Positions 46,778 to 56,944 of a DNA stretch of 64,000 bases are shown one piece after another. Every line of letters starts with the position of its first letter. Position 1 is the first letter of the stretch. The notes under the pieces were generated by a model. That model was not told the DNA's origin. It did not search any database and was given only the letters and a program-made list of their open reading frames with translations. The stretch comes from Yersinia proxima (GTDB lineage: Bacteria; Pseudomonadota; Gammaproteobacteria; Enterobacterales; Enterobacteriaceae). Made by a program: the position numbers and the translations under genes. The stretch is from the NCBI RefSeq assembly GCF_902170785.1, contig NZ_CABHYG010000009.1, forward strand, positions 62,001 to 126,000. The letters are read 5' to 3'.

Positions 46778-47758
46778 TTACTTATTCAGTTGGAACAGAG
46801 ACAAGCCCTGCATATTGGTGAATGTGGTGTATGACGCCTGTAATGCGGCTTGTTGCATGACATAGGACGAAATAGCAGCGTTCCAGTCCACATCTTGTAA
46901 GTCACTCAAACGCTGTTCGTTGATTAACTTACGATCAGAACCCAGGCTGTCAAGACTGTCTAATTCCTGTAATTGCGTACCAATCTCAGCCTGTACTGAC
47001 AGCACGTTGTTCAGTGAGTTAGCCATGCCGCGGATGCCTTTATCCATCTCATCAGAAGCCTGCTGTTTCACATCATCCGTTGCGCCTTGCAGTGGGGTCT
47101 TCAATGACTTCAACACGGTGTCGATGGTATTAAAGATATTGCTTTCAGCGGCTACCGGATCACCATTCACATCATTAGGCTCTGGTGTCGCATTGCTGGT
47201 TAATGCCATAAATACGCTGGAACCGGTATGCCCCACCGTCATGGTACGGTTCGAGTCTACCCGTTGTTGAATCGCAACATCTCCCCCGACATAAGTCACT
47301 TCACCGGTATTGCTCACCGCGAAAGGCGCTTTATCACTTTGAAAGCCACCAAACATATAGCGGCCATTACCGTCAGTGGAGTTGGCCTGATTCAACAGCT
47401 GGTCTTTTAGACCCTGCAATTGTGTTGCCATTGACGCCCGGTCATCATCACTCAAAGAGTCTTTAGCGGCACCAATGATCAGACTTTGAATCGACTGAAT
47501 GGTGGAGGTCGCCTGTGACAATACAGTGGTTTCCAACGAGGAGCTTTGGCGAGCATAACTCCGGGCTAAGGTGTATTGATTATTTTCTGACTGGGACTGT
47601 GACACCATAACCGCCTGAGAGGCCGCCATCGGATCATCAGAGGGATTGACCACCCGCTTACCCGTCGAGAGCTGTTGGCCCGACTGCATCCACAAGGATT
47701 GAGCATTAGTGATGCCCTGCATATTTTGTTGATACAGCATGCTGGTACTTAAGCGCAC
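46778..47758 (-). CDS. flgL: flagellar hook-associated protein 3
   Basis: Hook-filament junction protein HAP3, 326 residues, flagellin-like at both ends: MRLSTSMLYQQNMQGITNAQ and GKRVVNPSDDPMAASQAVMV at the start, and AAISSYVMQQAALQASYTTF at the end. The start is GTG at 47758, with AAGGA 10 bases upstream. It is downstream of flgK in the same unit. Confidence 0.94.
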   Translation of the reverse strand: MRLSTSMLYQQNMQGITNAQSLWMQSGQQLSTGKRVVNPSDDPMAASQAVMVSQSQSENNQYTLARSYARQSSSLETTVLSQATSTIQSIQSLIIGAAKDSLSDDDRASMATQLQGLKDQLLNQANSTDGNGRYMFGGFQSDKAPFAVSNTGEVTYVGGDVAIQQRVDSNRTMTVGHTGSSVFMALTSNATPEPNDVNGDPVAAESNIFNTIDTVLKSLKTPLQGATDDVKQQASDEMDKGIRGMANSLNNVLSVQAEIGTQLQELDSLDSLGSDRKLINEQRLSDLQDVDWNAAISSYVMQQAALQASYTTFTNMQGLSLFQLNK

Positions 47759-47872
47759 GATGTCAGTTCCTTTTTAGCAACAGCTTAGTCAGTTTTCCCG
47801 TGTTAAGTGCAATACTGACTAAACCTAAAATGAGATAAGTAGCGGCAGCAACGCCCTGCCGCTAACCCAAAA

Positions 47873-49537
47873 TTACCCGCGCAAGTCCAGCAATGCGTTA
47901 AACAAAGTTGAAGCGGTTTGCATCACCTGCGCATTCGCCAGATAATATTGCTGGAAACGCTGTAAATCACCGTACTCTTCGTCCAGATTCACGCCAGAAA
48001 TTGACTGCTGTTCTGCCGTCAACTGGGTAACGATGTTGGCCTGCGCCGTGCTATTGGTTTTTGCCGTGGCTGTCTGGTTACCCACATTACTGACCAACCC
48101 GGCATAAGCACCTGACAGTGTTGCTTTACCATCGACCAGTTTCTTGGTTTGTAGATCCAGCAGTGCTTGCGCATTGACGTTGTCACTTGCACCACCATCA
48201 GCAGTTCCACCCGCGGCAATCATGCTGGAGTCTGTAATGGCAACCTGTAAATTAGCCGCGACGTTAGAAACGGTTTTAACTGTGAATTTATCTTTCGCTT
48301 GTGGGCCGGTTGTGCCGTTATCAATACTGACCGCCACACCGTCAAAATTCAGCGTCGGCTTACCGTCGGCATCCGTACCCGCCGTAGTCGGCACTTTGGT
48401 GTTATCCGACAAACGTGTGACCTGCCAATTGGTGCCATCAAATTCCACGGTATAATCACTGGCTTTTACTTTAGAGGTATCGGTATAAGCCACAGTTAAA
48501 CCGGCATCGCCCTGATTTTTGCTATTTTTCACCACAGAAGGGTCTGCGAAGCTGAAGAAATCTGTGCCCGCATCACCATTAGCATCAAAGCCAGCTTTAT
48601 GTTGGGTGTTAAAGCTATCAGCCATCACCAGCGCTAATTGCCCCAGTTGGTTACGAGCGCTATCCAGCGCTTCGCTGCGGAATTTCAAGGTTCCACCCAG
48701 TGACCCGCTAGTCAGGCGACTTTGGTCGATCTCCATGGTCTCGCCAGAGCCACGGTTATAGCCCAGGGTGAGGCGAGTCGCATCGGCACTGGATGGAATA
48801 GCTTCTACTTTATAAGCATTCGGCCCTTGCACCAGAGACAAGCCACCGGCAAACGACACATTGTAAGTATCGCCATCTTGCTGGGTTACCGTCACGGCTA
48901 CAATCTGGTTTAACTCGGTCACCAATTGATCACGTTGGTCGAGTAAGGCATTCGGCTCACTACCACTGCTGCCTCGCAGACGGGTAATCTGGTCATTTAG
49001 TTTGGCGATTTGCTCTGCATAGTTATTAATTTGCGTCGCACTGTCGGTTATCTTTTGATTAACGCCAGTATCCATATCGCGCAGATATTTATCGGCATTT
49101 TGGAATTGGTTAACCAACCCTTCGGCTTTACCCAATACTGTTTTACGCGCAGCATCATCGCCCGCGTTACTCACCAGATTTTGCAAGTTACTAAAGAAGT
49201 CTTGCATCGTGGTTGAGATATTATTTGAGGTATTGGACAGTAAATTATCAATTTGCGAAATTTGTTGATAATAGGTTGTCAGCCCGCTGCTTTGCGTTTG
49301 CGAGGCACGCAATTGGTTGGTAATAAAGGCGTTATACTCACGGTTAACACCGGTCACGGACACACCATTACCAATAAAACCCGCAGGGCTTAAGGTGCCA
49401 CCGTTTTGCGCAAAAATAGTGTTCTGACGGTTATAACCGGCTACCTGGAAATTGGTGATGTTGTTACTGACGGTGCTCAGGGCATATTGTGCTGCGCTCA
49501 GACCACTCATCGCAGTATTCATTAAACTATTGGACAT
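47873..49537 (-). CDS. flgK: flagellar hook-associated protein 1
   Basis: Hook-filament junction protein HAP1, 554 residues. The N-terminus carries the rod/hook family motif ALSTVSNNITNFQVAGYNRQ, and the C-terminus ends GDLQRFQQYYLANAQVMQTA with LFNALLDLRG. AAAGGA lies 8 bases upstream of the ATG. Two ERIC elements separate it from flgJ. I found no sigma-28 promoter with correct spacing in the 100 bases before it. Confidence 0.95.
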   Translation of the reverse strand: MSNSLMNTAMSGLSAAQYALSTVSNNITNFQVAGYNRQNTIFAQNGGTLSPAGFIGNGVSVTGVNREYNAFITNQLRASQTQSSGLTTYYQQISQIDNLLSNTSNNISTTMQDFFSNLQNLVSNAGDDAARKTVLGKAEGLVNQFQNADKYLRDMDTGVNQKITDSATQINNYAEQIAKLNDQITRLRGSSGSEPNALLDQRDQLVTELNQIVAVTVTQQDGDTYNVSFAGGLSLVQGPNAYKVEAIPSSADATRLTLGYNRGSGETMEIDQSRLTSGSLGGTLKFRSEALDSARNQLGQLALVMADSFNTQHKAGFDANGDAGTDFFSFADPSVVKNSKNQGDAGLTVAYTDTSKVKASDYTVEFDGTNWQVTRLSDNTKVPTTAGTDADGKPTLNFDGVAVSIDNGTTGPQAKDKFTVKTVSNVAANLQVAITDSSMIAAGGTADGGASDNVNAQALLDLQTKKLVDGKATLSGAYAGLVSNVGNQTATAKTNSTAQANIVTQLTAEQQSISGVNLDEEYGDLQRFQQYYLANAQVMQTASTLFNALLDLRG

Positions 49538-49636
49538 GAAGAGATCCTTTTACCGCAGGCGATTCACATCGCACACCTGCATTTATTAATATGGGGATAC
49601 TGCCTGAGGAAACCTAAGCCCCCGCACAGCCTATCT

Positions 49637-49761
49637 ATACCCTTCTTACTTGAAGCCGTAGCTATGTTAGCTGCTCTCTCTCACCCGAATCACTGACTGA
49701 TGTCAGCTCAGCGGGATTCGCTCGTTTGCTGCCGTGCTACAACTCCAATTACTTTGGGTAT
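49637..49761 (-). repeat. ERIC element upstream of flgK
   Basis: 125 bp bounded by ATACCC and GGGTAT, including CCGAATCACTGACTGATGTC and CCAATTACTTTGGGTAT. Same length as the copies behind fliI and fliP. Confidence 0.85.
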
Positions 49762-49817
49762 TATCGACCCGAATTTAGAAAACTTGAGTGAAAATATGGG
49801 TGTAAAACTCGATCATC

Positions 49818-49938
49818 ACCAAAGTAATTGAAGTCGCAGGTAGGCGGCAAGCATGTGAATCCCGCTGAGCTTACTCAGGTAAGTGATTCGGGTTCTCATG
49901 CGAAGCCAACACTCCTGCGGCTTCAAGTACGAAGGGGA
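49818..49938 (+). repeat. ERIC element abutting the flgJ stop
   Basis: About 121 bp starting ACCAAAGTAATTGAAGTCGC and ending GTACGAAGGGGA, inverted relative to the neighbouring copy at 49637-49761. Its right end touches the flgJ stop codon (49939-49941). Confidence 0.85.
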
Positions 49939-50901
49939 TTAGAACAACTGACTCAGATCGCTACTGTAGGCTTTTACCGCCTGTTCACCGGCATTCTTCA
50001 TTTGCTGAATGACACTCACCAATTTTTGAGCATATTGCGGATCAGTCGCATAACCGGCACGTTGCAAAGCATGCGCGCCTTGTTCAGGGCTTTGAGCCGC
50101 AGCGACATTGGCGTAGCGCGGATTTTGAGTCAGCAATTTGACATAATCACTGACAGCCTCGACGTAGGAGCCATAAACCCGGAAGCGGGCTTTGGTTTTC
50201 TTCGCCACACCTTGCTCATATTCCGTGGTGGTGATTTCACTGACCGGGCCATCCCAGTTGCTACCTGCTTTGATACCAAAGACGTTATAACTGCTTTTGC
50301 CATCAGCCGTCGGGATCTCTCGCTGACCCCAGCCAGATTCCAACGCGGCCTGCGCCATAATAAGCTGATGCGGAATGCCACTCTGTTGGCTGGCAATTTG
50401 TGCCGGAATCGACATACGTGCGACGAAGTTGCCGGTGCTTTGTGGCAGTGACGCTGAATTGTTGGCCGGTGGTGTCGGTATTGCCCGACGCACCATTTGC
50501 TCCAATGCTTGCGCTGGCAGAGTTTGCAGAACTTCGTTATCCAGCATCATTGGCACTGTGCCTGCCGCTTCACTCGGTGAAGTCGTACCCGAAAGCTGCT
50601 CCACCATCATATCCGCCAGCCCTAACCCCTTAACCGACATTTGCTGAGCGATCTGTTGGTCATACATTGAGGTATAGAGACGAGTTTGATCACTGTTCAT
50701 AACGCCATCTTGCGGCAAAGCAGAACGCATGCTTTTCAGCATCATCTGCACAAACATCCCCTCCACCTGCTGTGCAACCTTCTTTAGGTTGCCATCGGGA
50801 TCTCTGGCCGCATCGCGTTTTAAGCTATTCAGCGATTGGGTATCATAAGCCGCCCCGAACATTTCATTGGCGCTGCCAGGCATTGCCATCAAATCGCTCA
50901 T
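49939..50901 (-). CDS. flgJ: flagellar rod assembly protein / peptidoglycan hydrolase
   Basis: Dual-domain periplasmic protein, 320 residues. The N-terminal part (VEGMFVQMMLKSMRSALPQD) is the rod cap. The C-terminal part is a glucosaminidase-type hydrolase that opens the wall for the rod, with the catalytic Glu in MAQAALESGWGQREIPTADG. It overlaps the flgI stop (TAATG). An ERIC element follows it directly. Confidence 0.95.
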   Translation of the reverse strand: MSDLMAMPGSANEMFGAAYDTQSLNSLKRDAARDPDGNLKKVAQQVEGMFVQMMLKSMRSALPQDGVMNSDQTRLYTSMYDQQIAQQMSVKGLGLADMMVEQLSGTTSPSEAAGTVPMMLDNEVLQTLPAQALEQMVRRAIPTPPANNSASLPQSTGNFVARMSIPAQIASQQSGIPHQLIMAQAALESGWGQREIPTADGKSSYNVFGIKAGSNWDGPVSEITTTEYEQGVAKKTKARFRVYGSYVEAVSDYVKLLTQNPRYANVAAAQSPEQGAHALQRAGYATDPQYAQKLVSVIQQMKNAGEQAVKAYSSDLSQLF

Positions 50902-52022
50902 TAGATAATTTCCAATTTAGCCCGTAAGCAGCCGGCACTTTGCATCGCCTGCAAGATAGACATCAAATCGATCGGTGTGGCACCCAGTGAGTTCAAGGCG
51001 CGTACCACATTATTTAGATTCGGGCTGGCATTAACGCGCTGCAATACGCCACCTTGTTGCTGAACGGAAATTTGGGTATTCGGTGTCACAACCGTCTGGC
51101 CACCACCGAACGGCGTATCTGGCTGACTGACGATATTTTGTTTATCCACCACCACCGACAGGTTCCCTTGGGCTACAGCACAGGAATCCAACACCACATT
51201 GCGGTTCATCACCACCGAGCCAGTACGGGAGTTGATAATGACCTTGGCATCACCTGCATCAACATTGACTGGAATATTCTGGATATCCGCCAGGAAACGC
51301 ACCTGTGAACTGTTACCGCGCGGTACTAAAACCTGAATAGTTCGGGCGTCGATGGCGGAGGCAGAACCGAAACCACGCTGGCGGTTGATAGCATCACTGA
51401 CCTGCTGCGCCATGGTGAAATCTTCATTATTCAATTGCAGATTAATCACCCCATCAGTGCCAAAGGTGGTCGGCAGTTCGCGCTCAATCGTCGCGCCATT
51501 ACTGATGCGCCCACCGGTTAATTGGTTGACCTGAACACTGCTGCCACCAGAGGAAGCCCCCGCTCCTCCCACTAATACGTTACCTTGCGCCAGGGCATAA
51601 ACCTGATTATCGACCCCTTTTAGCGGGGTCATCAGCAGCGTACCACCACGAATACTTTTGGCGTTCCCCATTGAGGACACCACCACATCAATAGTTTGCC
51701 CTGCACGGGAAAACGCCGGCAACTTAGCAGTAACCATCACTGCTGCCACGTTTTTGAGCTGCATATTAGTGCCCGGTGGCACGGTAATCCCCAGTTGGGA
51801 CAACATGTTGCTCAGACTTTGTGTGGTAAACGGTGTTTGCATGGTTTGGTCACCGGAACCATCTAACCCCACCACCAGACCGTAACCAATTAATGCGTTA
51901 TCGCGCACGCCCTGAACGGTCACCAAATCGCGGATACGCTCGGCTGACGCCGGTAATGACACCAGCGTGAACAGCACAACAAGCTGCATAATAAATTGAG
52001 TGATAAGTGACTGTTTACGCAT
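50901..52022 (-). CDS. flgI: flagellar P-ring protein
   Basis: Periplasmic P-ring subunit, 373 residues, forming the peptidoglycan bushing. The signal peptide is [20 protein letters not shown], cleaved after PASA, and the mature start is [21 protein letters not shown] Cys pair for the disulfide ([10 protein letters not shown] and [12 protein letters not shown]) is present. The ATG at 52022 is preceded by AGAGG; the TTG one codon earlier is not needed. Confidence 0.95.
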   Translation of the reverse strand: MRKQSLITQFIMQLVVLFTLVSLPASAERIRDLVTVQGVRDNALIGYGLVVGLDGSGDQTMQTPFTTQSLSNMLSQLGITVPPGTNMQLKNVAAVMVTAKLPAFSRAGQTIDVVVSSMGNAKSIRGGTLLMTPLKGVDNQVYALAQGNVLVGGAGASSGGSSVQVNQLTGGRISNGATIERELPTTFGTDGVINLQLNNEDFTMAQQVSDAINRQRGFGSASAIDARTIQVLVPRGNSSQVRFLADIQNIPVNVDAGDAKVIINSRTGSVVMNRNVVLDSCAVAQGNLSVVVDKQNIVSQPDTPFGGGQTVVTPNTQISVQQQGGVLQRVNASPNLNNVVRALNSLGATPIDLMSILQAMQSAGCLRAKLEII

Positions 52023-52033
52023 CAATGGGCCTC

Positions 52034-52750
52034 TTAGTATGGCGAAACATTAAGGAAGAACCGCTGCAACCAGCCCATGGTTTGCGCTTCATTGATATAA
52101 CCATTACCCACATACTCGATACGCGCATCAGCCACCTGAGTTGAGGTCACGGTATTACTGCCGCTGATGGTGCGTGGGTTGACGACCCCAGAGAAGCGAA
52201 TGAATTCGGTGCCCTGATTAATTGCTATCTGTTTCTCACCCACCACATGCAAGTTGCCGTTAGCCAGCACTTGATCGACGGTCACTGTGATGGTGCCACT
52301 GAAGGTGTTGTTCGCATTAGCCCCCCCCTTGCCACCAAAGGTGTTATCACCAGAAATATCCATATCCGCGCGTGCATTACCCAGTAACCCTTCGAGATAG
52401 CGAGGAGCAGTCGCAACACCAAATTTGCTGGAACCATTACGGCTCGCATTGGCTGAAGAGCTTTTGCTGGCACTGACATTTTCCTGCAAAGTGATCGTCA
52501 GTGTGTCACCGACATTACGTGGGCGACGGTCTTCGAACAGTGGCTGATAACCATAGTTCATCGGCTGGGCAGCCTGGAAAATAGAACCATTCGGAAGTGG
52601 CGCACTGGCAGGAGCAGGCTGGGCAGAGGTCGAACCATCTACCAGTGATTTGTGCGGAATATACGCGCAGCCATTGAGTAGCAGCGTCGCCATCAAAGGC
52701 GCACCCACCCATTTCAACTCAGCTAATTTACGCAGCGGCTTTCTATCCAT
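52034..52750 (-). CDS. flgH: flagellar L-ring lipoprotein
   Basis: Outer-membrane L-ring lipoprotein, 238 residues. The lipobox is LLNGC with Cys28 as lipid anchor, then a Pro/Ala linker. The family blocks [20 protein letters not shown] and [20 protein letters not shown] are intact. The C-terminus [12 protein letters not shown] is typical. Confidence 0.95.
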   Translation of the reverse strand: MDRKPLRKLAELKWVGAPLMATLLLNGCAYIPHKSLVDGSTSAQPAPASAPLPNGSIFQAAQPMNYGYQPLFEDRRPRNVGDTLTITLQENVSASKSSSANASRNGSSKFGVATAPRYLEGLLGNARADMDISGDNTFGGKGGANANNTFSGTITVTVDQVLANGNLHVVGEKQIAINQGTEFIRFSGVVNPRTISGSNTVTSTQVADARIEYVGNGYINEAQTMGWLQRFFLNVSPY

Positions 52751-52812
52751 CTCTGATTATCTGTCCTGTAACCTGTTGGCGGCTGGCAAGATCAGCCATT
52801 CTGCGGCAATCA

Positions 52813-52830
52813 GGGGGCATCATTGCCCCC
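52813..52830 (-). terminator. intra-operon hairpin after flgG
   Basis: Perfect 7-bp GC stem GGGGGCA (52813-52819) / TGCCCCC (52824-52830) with a 4-base loop, 11 bases after the flgG stop and before flgH. There is no U-tract, so it may be an mRNA-stability or attenuation element rather than a terminator. Confidence 0.5.
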
Positions 52831-52841
52831 CGAGAGCGGAT

Positions 52842-53624
52842 TTACAGTTGTGTCAGTTTTTGCAACATCTGATCTGACGTTGAAACCGCTTTACTGTTGA
52901 TTTCATAGGCGCGTTGCGTCTGGATCATGTTGACCAACTCTTCCGCCACATTGACGTTAGAGGTCTCAACATACCCCTGATACAGCAAGCCCCCGCCGTT
53001 CAGACCCGGCGTAGTTTCATTCGGTGCACCAGAGCTGGCGGTTTCCTGATACAGGTTTTCACCTACACTCTCCAGGCCGCTGTTATTGATGAAGGTCGTC
53101 AGTGTCAGTTGTCCGACTTGCTGAGTGGCTGTTTGCCCCTGCAAAGTGACACTAACGATACCGTCACGCCCAACCGTCATACTCAGCGCATTAGCTGGAA
53201 TGGTGATAGCGGGTTGCACCTGAAAACCACCTGATGTCACGAGTTGACCATTTTGGTCAACCTGGAAAGAGCCATCACGGGTATAGGCATTGGTGCCATC
53301 AGGCATTTGTACCTGAAAGAACCCCTCACCTTTGATAGCGATATCTTTGCTATTATCGGTTTTGGACAAATTGCCCTGGCTGTGCAAACGCTCAGTGGCA
53401 ACTGGACGAACACCAGTACCAATCTGTAAACCTGATGGCAAAGTGGTCTGCTCGGAAGATTGCGCTCCCGGTTGACGCATGGTTTGGTACAACAAATCTT
53501 CAAACACCGCTCGCTGGCGTTTAAAGCCATTGGTGCTGACGTTCGCCAGGTTGTTGGCGATAACATCCATATTGGTCTGCTGGGCATCCAGACCGGTTTT
53601 GGCAATCCAGAGTGATCGGATCAT
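52842..53624 (-). CDS. flgG: flagellar distal rod protein FlgG
   Basis: Distal rod subunit, 260 residues. The N-terminal motif [26 protein letters not shown] and the C-terminal [20 protein letters not shown] are the paired coiled-coil signatures of rod and hook proteins. The central part [20 protein letters not shown] is as expected. Its stop is followed by a short GC hairpin before flgH. Confidence 0.96.
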   Translation of the reverse strand: MIRSLWIAKTGLDAQQTNMDVIANNLANVSTNGFKRQRAVFEDLLYQTMRQPGAQSSEQTTLPSGLQIGTGVRPVATERLHSQGNLSKTDNSKDIAIKGEGFFQVQMPDGTNAYTRDGSFQVDQNGQLVTSGGFQVQPAITIPANALSMTVGRDGIVSVTLQGQTATQQVGQLTLTTFINNSGLESVGENLYQETASSGAPNETTPGLNGGGLLYQGYVETSNVNVAEELVNMIQTQRAYEINSKAVSTSDQMLQKLTQL

Positions 53625-53650
53625 CAGTTTATTCCTCTGCGCCTAGGCGC

Positions 53651-54406
53651 TTAGCTCATAGCTAATAGTTGATTAGCGCGCTGTTCGTTCTCATCCACAC
53701 TGTGGATGACTTTCATTTGCATTTCAAAACTACGGGCATTGGCAATCATGTCGGTCATGGCTTCAACCGCTTTTACATTGCTGCCCTCCAGCACGCCCGG
53801 CATAATCTTGATAAGTGGGTCATTCGCCAACTGAGCACCACGCGCCTGTTGTGTCGCAGGAGTCAGATGGAACAAGCCGTCATCGCCGTGCATCACTTCA
53901 CCCGCCGTTGCTCTGACTCGTTTAATCTGACCAAGCTGAGCAATGGTATTCGGTGAGTCACCGGCGTTCAGTGCCGAAATAGTGCCATCGGCAGCAATGG
54001 TGACAGCCGCCTGCGGAGGCACTTCAATCGGGCCGTTATCACCCATTAGCGGGTAACCCTGTACCGTCATTTGCCCATCAGCCGAGATTTGAATATTCCC
54101 GTTACGGGTATAAGCCTCAGTGCCATCGGGCAGTCGAACCGCCAAATAGCCATCTTGCTGCAAGGCCACATCCAACGGGCGACCGCTGTAGTTCATCGTC
54201 CCCTGGCTAATATCTACGCCGGGGGTCGATGCTGTGACCATGGTGCGAGTGGCCATACTTGGCCCATCAATAGGCACAGCCCGCATCGCCGCCAACTGCG
54301 AGCGAAAACCCGGCGTCGAGGCATTAGCCAGGTTATTAGCAGTAACCGCTTGCAGTTCGAGTGACTGCCGGGCAGCCCCCATAGCGGTGTATATTGCGTG
54401 ATCCAT
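53651..54406 (-). CDS. flgF: flagellar proximal rod protein FlgF
   Basis: Proximal rod subunit, 251 residues, starting MDHAIYTAMGAARQSLELQA with the rod motif VTANNLANASTPGFRSQLAA. It ends EAMTDMIANARSFEMQMKVI. It lies between flgE and flgG in the usual order. Confidence 0.95.
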   Translation of the reverse strand: MDHAIYTAMGAARQSLELQAVTANNLANASTPGFRSQLAAMRAVPIDGPSMATRTMVTASTPGVDISQGTMNYSGRPLDVALQQDGYLAVRLPDGTEAYTRNGNIQISADGQMTVQGYPLMGDNGPIEVPPQAAVTIAADGTISALNAGDSPNTIAQLGQIKRVRATAGEVMHGDDGLFHLTPATQQARGAQLANDPLIKIMPGVLEGSNVKAVEAMTDMIANARSFEMQMKVIHSVDENEQRANQLLAMS

Positions 54407-54427
54407 GAGCGAGTCCCGTCAGTTCGA

Positions 54428-55687
54428 TTAACGCAGGTTAACCAGAGTTTGTAAGATCTGATCCTGGGTTTTGATAGTTTGCGCGTTGGATTGATAGTTA
54501 CGCTGCGCCACAATCATGTTCACCAGCTCTTTACTCAAATCCACGTTAGAAGATTCCAGTGCGCCGCTGGTCAAGGTTCCGAAACCACCGCTGCCCGCCG
54601 TCCCAAGGATTGGGTTGCCGGATGAAAGTGTTTCTTTCCATACGTTATCGCCTTCGGATGACAAACCTTCAGGGTTAGCGAAGTTGACCATCACGATTTG
54701 ACCCAGCAACTGGGTCTGCGAGTTGGAATAAGTACCGACTACCGAACCATCGTTATTAATCTGGAAGCCGGTGAATTCACCCGCGGCGTAGCCAGTTTGG
54801 TTTTGGGTCACAATGCTATCTGTACCGGTATTTTGCTGCTTGCTGCCCGCCACACTCAGCGTGAAAGTTTGTGCTGGTGCACCGTTAACCACACCCATTG
54901 GGATAGTCAATGTGAAGTCAGTAGTACTGGCTGGATTAGTACCATTGGTAACACTTTGCAGTGCGCCGTTGGTATCGAACGTCATGGAGCCGCGTTTATC
55001 CGCCGTTTCTGCCGGTTTAGCACTGCTATCGAGGGTGTATACATCCCAGGTGTTACCCGCCGTGGTACTTTCAGAGCGTTTAACGTAGAACACGTTGATT
55101 TCATGGCGGTTACCCAAACTATCGAAGGTAGTCATGTTATTGACGAAACTGTAGGTGTCAGGTTTGGTCGAATCAAAAGTGGTGGCGACGGGAATAACAT
55201 CATGGGTTGAGGTCAGGTTAGCCACCATGGTGCCTGAGGTCGTCGCCTTGGCTGGGATCATATCCTGCGGAACAGACAGTGCTACCGGGTTCGCCCCTTG
55301 CTGTACGGTCGGAGGAGTACCGGTTGCCGGGTAGCCGGTCAGGCTCAGGCCCTGCATATTGACGATATTACGGTTCTCATCCAGTTTAAACTGACCGTTA
55401 CGGGCATATAACACACCGCCGCTGCTGTCTTGCATACGGAAGAAACCACTTTGACTGATAGCTAAGTCCAGACGGCGGTTAGTGGTGGTAGTTGTACCGT
55501 CGTTAAAGTCTTGAGTAATACCTGCGACTTTAACCCCCATCCCGGTCTGAGAACCGGCAAACATATCGGCAAAAGAAACTGAGCCGGCTTTAAAACCTGA
55601 CGTCGCCGAGTTGGCGATGTTGTTACCGATCACATCCAGGTTACTGGACGCTGCGTTCAAACCGCTGACTGCTTGAGAAAAGCCCAT
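54428..55687 (-). CDS. flgE: flagellar hook protein
   Basis: Hook subunit, 419 residues. The N-terminus is MGFSQAVSGLNAASSNLDVI GNNIANSATSGFKAGSVSFA and the C-terminus is LVNMIVAQRNYQSNAQTIKT with LVNLR. The central Thr/Ser-rich domains are of normal size for enterobacteria (about 400-420 residues). Length of the hook is set by FliK. Confidence 0.96.
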   Translation of the reverse strand: MGFSQAVSGLNAASSNLDVIGNNIANSATSGFKAGSVSFADMFAGSQTGMGVKVAGITQDFNDGTTTTTNRRLDLAISQSGFFRMQDSSGGVLYARNGQFKLDENRNIVNMQGLSLTGYPATGTPPTVQQGANPVALSVPQDMIPAKATTSGTMVANLTSTHDVIPVATTFDSTKPDTYSFVNNMTTFDSLGNRHEINVFYVKRSESTTAGNTWDVYTLDSSAKPAETADKRGSMTFDTNGALQSVTNGTNPASTTDFTLTIPMGVVNGAPAQTFTLSVAGSKQQNTGTDSIVTQNQTGYAAGEFTGFQINNDGSVVGTYSNSQTQLLGQIVMVNFANPEGLSSEGDNVWKETLSSGNPILGTAGSGGFGTLTSGALESSNVDLSKELVNMIVAQRNYQSNAQTIKTQDQILQTLVNLR

Positions 55688-55832
55688 TTTCTTCTCCGTT
55701 AGATTCGGGGTCCGTGAAAGACCTTAAGCATTGATGACATATCAAACGCTACTTTTAAAAATGATGGTGAATCAGTTCGAATCATTGGTTCACCGTAATG
55801 TTTTTTGCTACTGCTTCGGTCAAATAAGTGCG

Positions 55833-56519
55833 TTATAGAATCTGACGAACCTTATCCATGGTGATAGTCCCTGCCAGACCGAGATCCAATTTAGAACCGT
55901 CACTACCGCGGGTCACACCATTCACAATGGCATAGCTCAATGGTGTCGCAACCACCGATGCTCCTCCATTCGTGGCGGTGATCGAAACTGTGTATGCGCC
56001 ATCTGGTGCATTGCCACCTGCATCCAATGAACCATCCCAGGTAAAGGCATGCACGCCAGCCGTTAGTCCACCAATTTCAATGGTACGTACCGCTATGCCA
56101 TTGCTGTCACTGATAGTGGCGGTCACTTTGTCTGCGGCACGCTCCAGCTCAACACCAAACGGTGTTGTCGTCACAACGCCATCTTTGCTGCCAGCCAACA
56201 CGTTAGTTCCCGGAACCATCACGCCGCGACCAATCAGGCTGCTCGCTTGCAAAGACTGGCTGCTATCAATTTGGCCGGAGATAGAACCCAGCGTGGTATT
56301 CAACTTTTCAATGCCGCTTACGGTGTTGATCTGCGCTAATTGCGTGGTCAACTCGTTGTTTTGCATCGGGTTGGTTGGGTCCTGATTTTTTAACTGCGCC
56401 ACCAGTAAGGTCAGAAAACTGTTTTGCAGATCCTGACTGGTACTGCCGGTGGTAGAACTGTTACCGGTGGTGCTGGTGATACCGTAATCGCTATCGGTCA
56501 GGGAATTGGTAATGGCCAT
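55833..56519 (-). CDS. flgD: flagellar hook cap / assembly protein
   Basis: Hook cap, 228 residues, needed for FlgE polymerisation and then discarded. The conserved N-terminal block SFLTLLVAQLKNQDPTNPMQ NNELTTQLAQ is present, and the C-terminal beta domain includes HAFTWDGSLDAGGNAPDGAY TV. It lies between flgC and flgE. Confidence 0.95.
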   Translation of the reverse strand: MAITNSLTDSDYGITSTTGNSSTTGSTSQDLQNSFLTLLVAQLKNQDPTNPMQNNELTTQLAQINTVSGIEKLNTTLGSISGQIDSSQSLQASSLIGRGVMVPGTNVLAGSKDGVVTTTPFGVELERAADKVTATISDSNGIAVRTIEIGGLTAGVHAFTWDGSLDAGGNAPDGAYTVSITATNGGASVVATPLSYAIVNGVTRGSDGSKLDLGLAGTITMDKVRQIL

Positions 56520-56534
56520 TTATGCAAGCTCCTG

Positions 56535-56939
56535 TTATTGACCTAATGTCAGCGTCTTGAGCATCAGAGATTTGGTGGTATTCAGCACTTCAACGTTGGC
56601 CTGATAGCTGCGTGAGGCGGAAATGGTGTTCACCATCTCGCCGGTCACATCAACATTAGGCATACGGACATATCCCTTGGCATCAGCCAATGGGTTACCT
56701 GGTTGAAAGACCAAACGGTCGGGTGCCGGGTCATCGACGATTTGTGTCACACGCACGCCGCCGGTTTCCTGGCCTGGCTGCGCTGCCACCTGGAATACCA
56801 CTTGTTTGGCGCGGTAAGGTTGTCCATCCGGCCCCGTCACACTGTCGGCGTTCGCCATGTTACTGGCGCTCACGTTCATCCGCTGCGACTGAGCTGATAA
56901 TGCTGAGCCGGCAATATCAAAAATATTCAGTAAAGACAT
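56535..56939 (-). CDS. flgC: flagellar proximal rod protein FlgC
   Basis: Rod subunit, 134 residues, with [28 protein letters not shown] at the N-terminus and [20 protein letters not shown] at the C-terminus. It starts 5 bases after flgB ends. Confidence 0.95.
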   Translation of the reverse strand: MSLLNIFDIAGSALSAQSQRMNVSASNMANADSVTGPDGQPYRAKQVVFQVAAQPGQETGGVRVTQIVDDPAPDRLVFQPGNPLADAKGYVRMPNVDVTGEMVNTISASRSYQANVEVLNTTKSLMLKTLTLGQ

Positions 56940-56944
56940 CCGTC

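Larger units (their letters stand above)
49538..49938. other. flgJ-flgK intergenic region, 401 bp, filled by two ERIC elements
   Basis: About 100 bases next to flgK, where a flgK promoter should lie, then an ERIC copy (49637-49761), a 56-base spacer, and a second ERIC copy (49818-49938) that reaches the flgJ stop codon. There is no ORF. Confidence 0.7.

Noticed and set aside
39837-49938. Dispersed repeats as a CRISPR array
   Set aside because: Units are 121-128 bp, palindromic, dispersed in both orientations and match ERIC elements; no short repeats with regular spacers and no cas genes.
49828-50451. Plus-strand ORF of 207 codons opposite flgJ and the ERIC element
   Set aside because: Antisense shadow of flgJ that begins in a repeat; no supporting motif.
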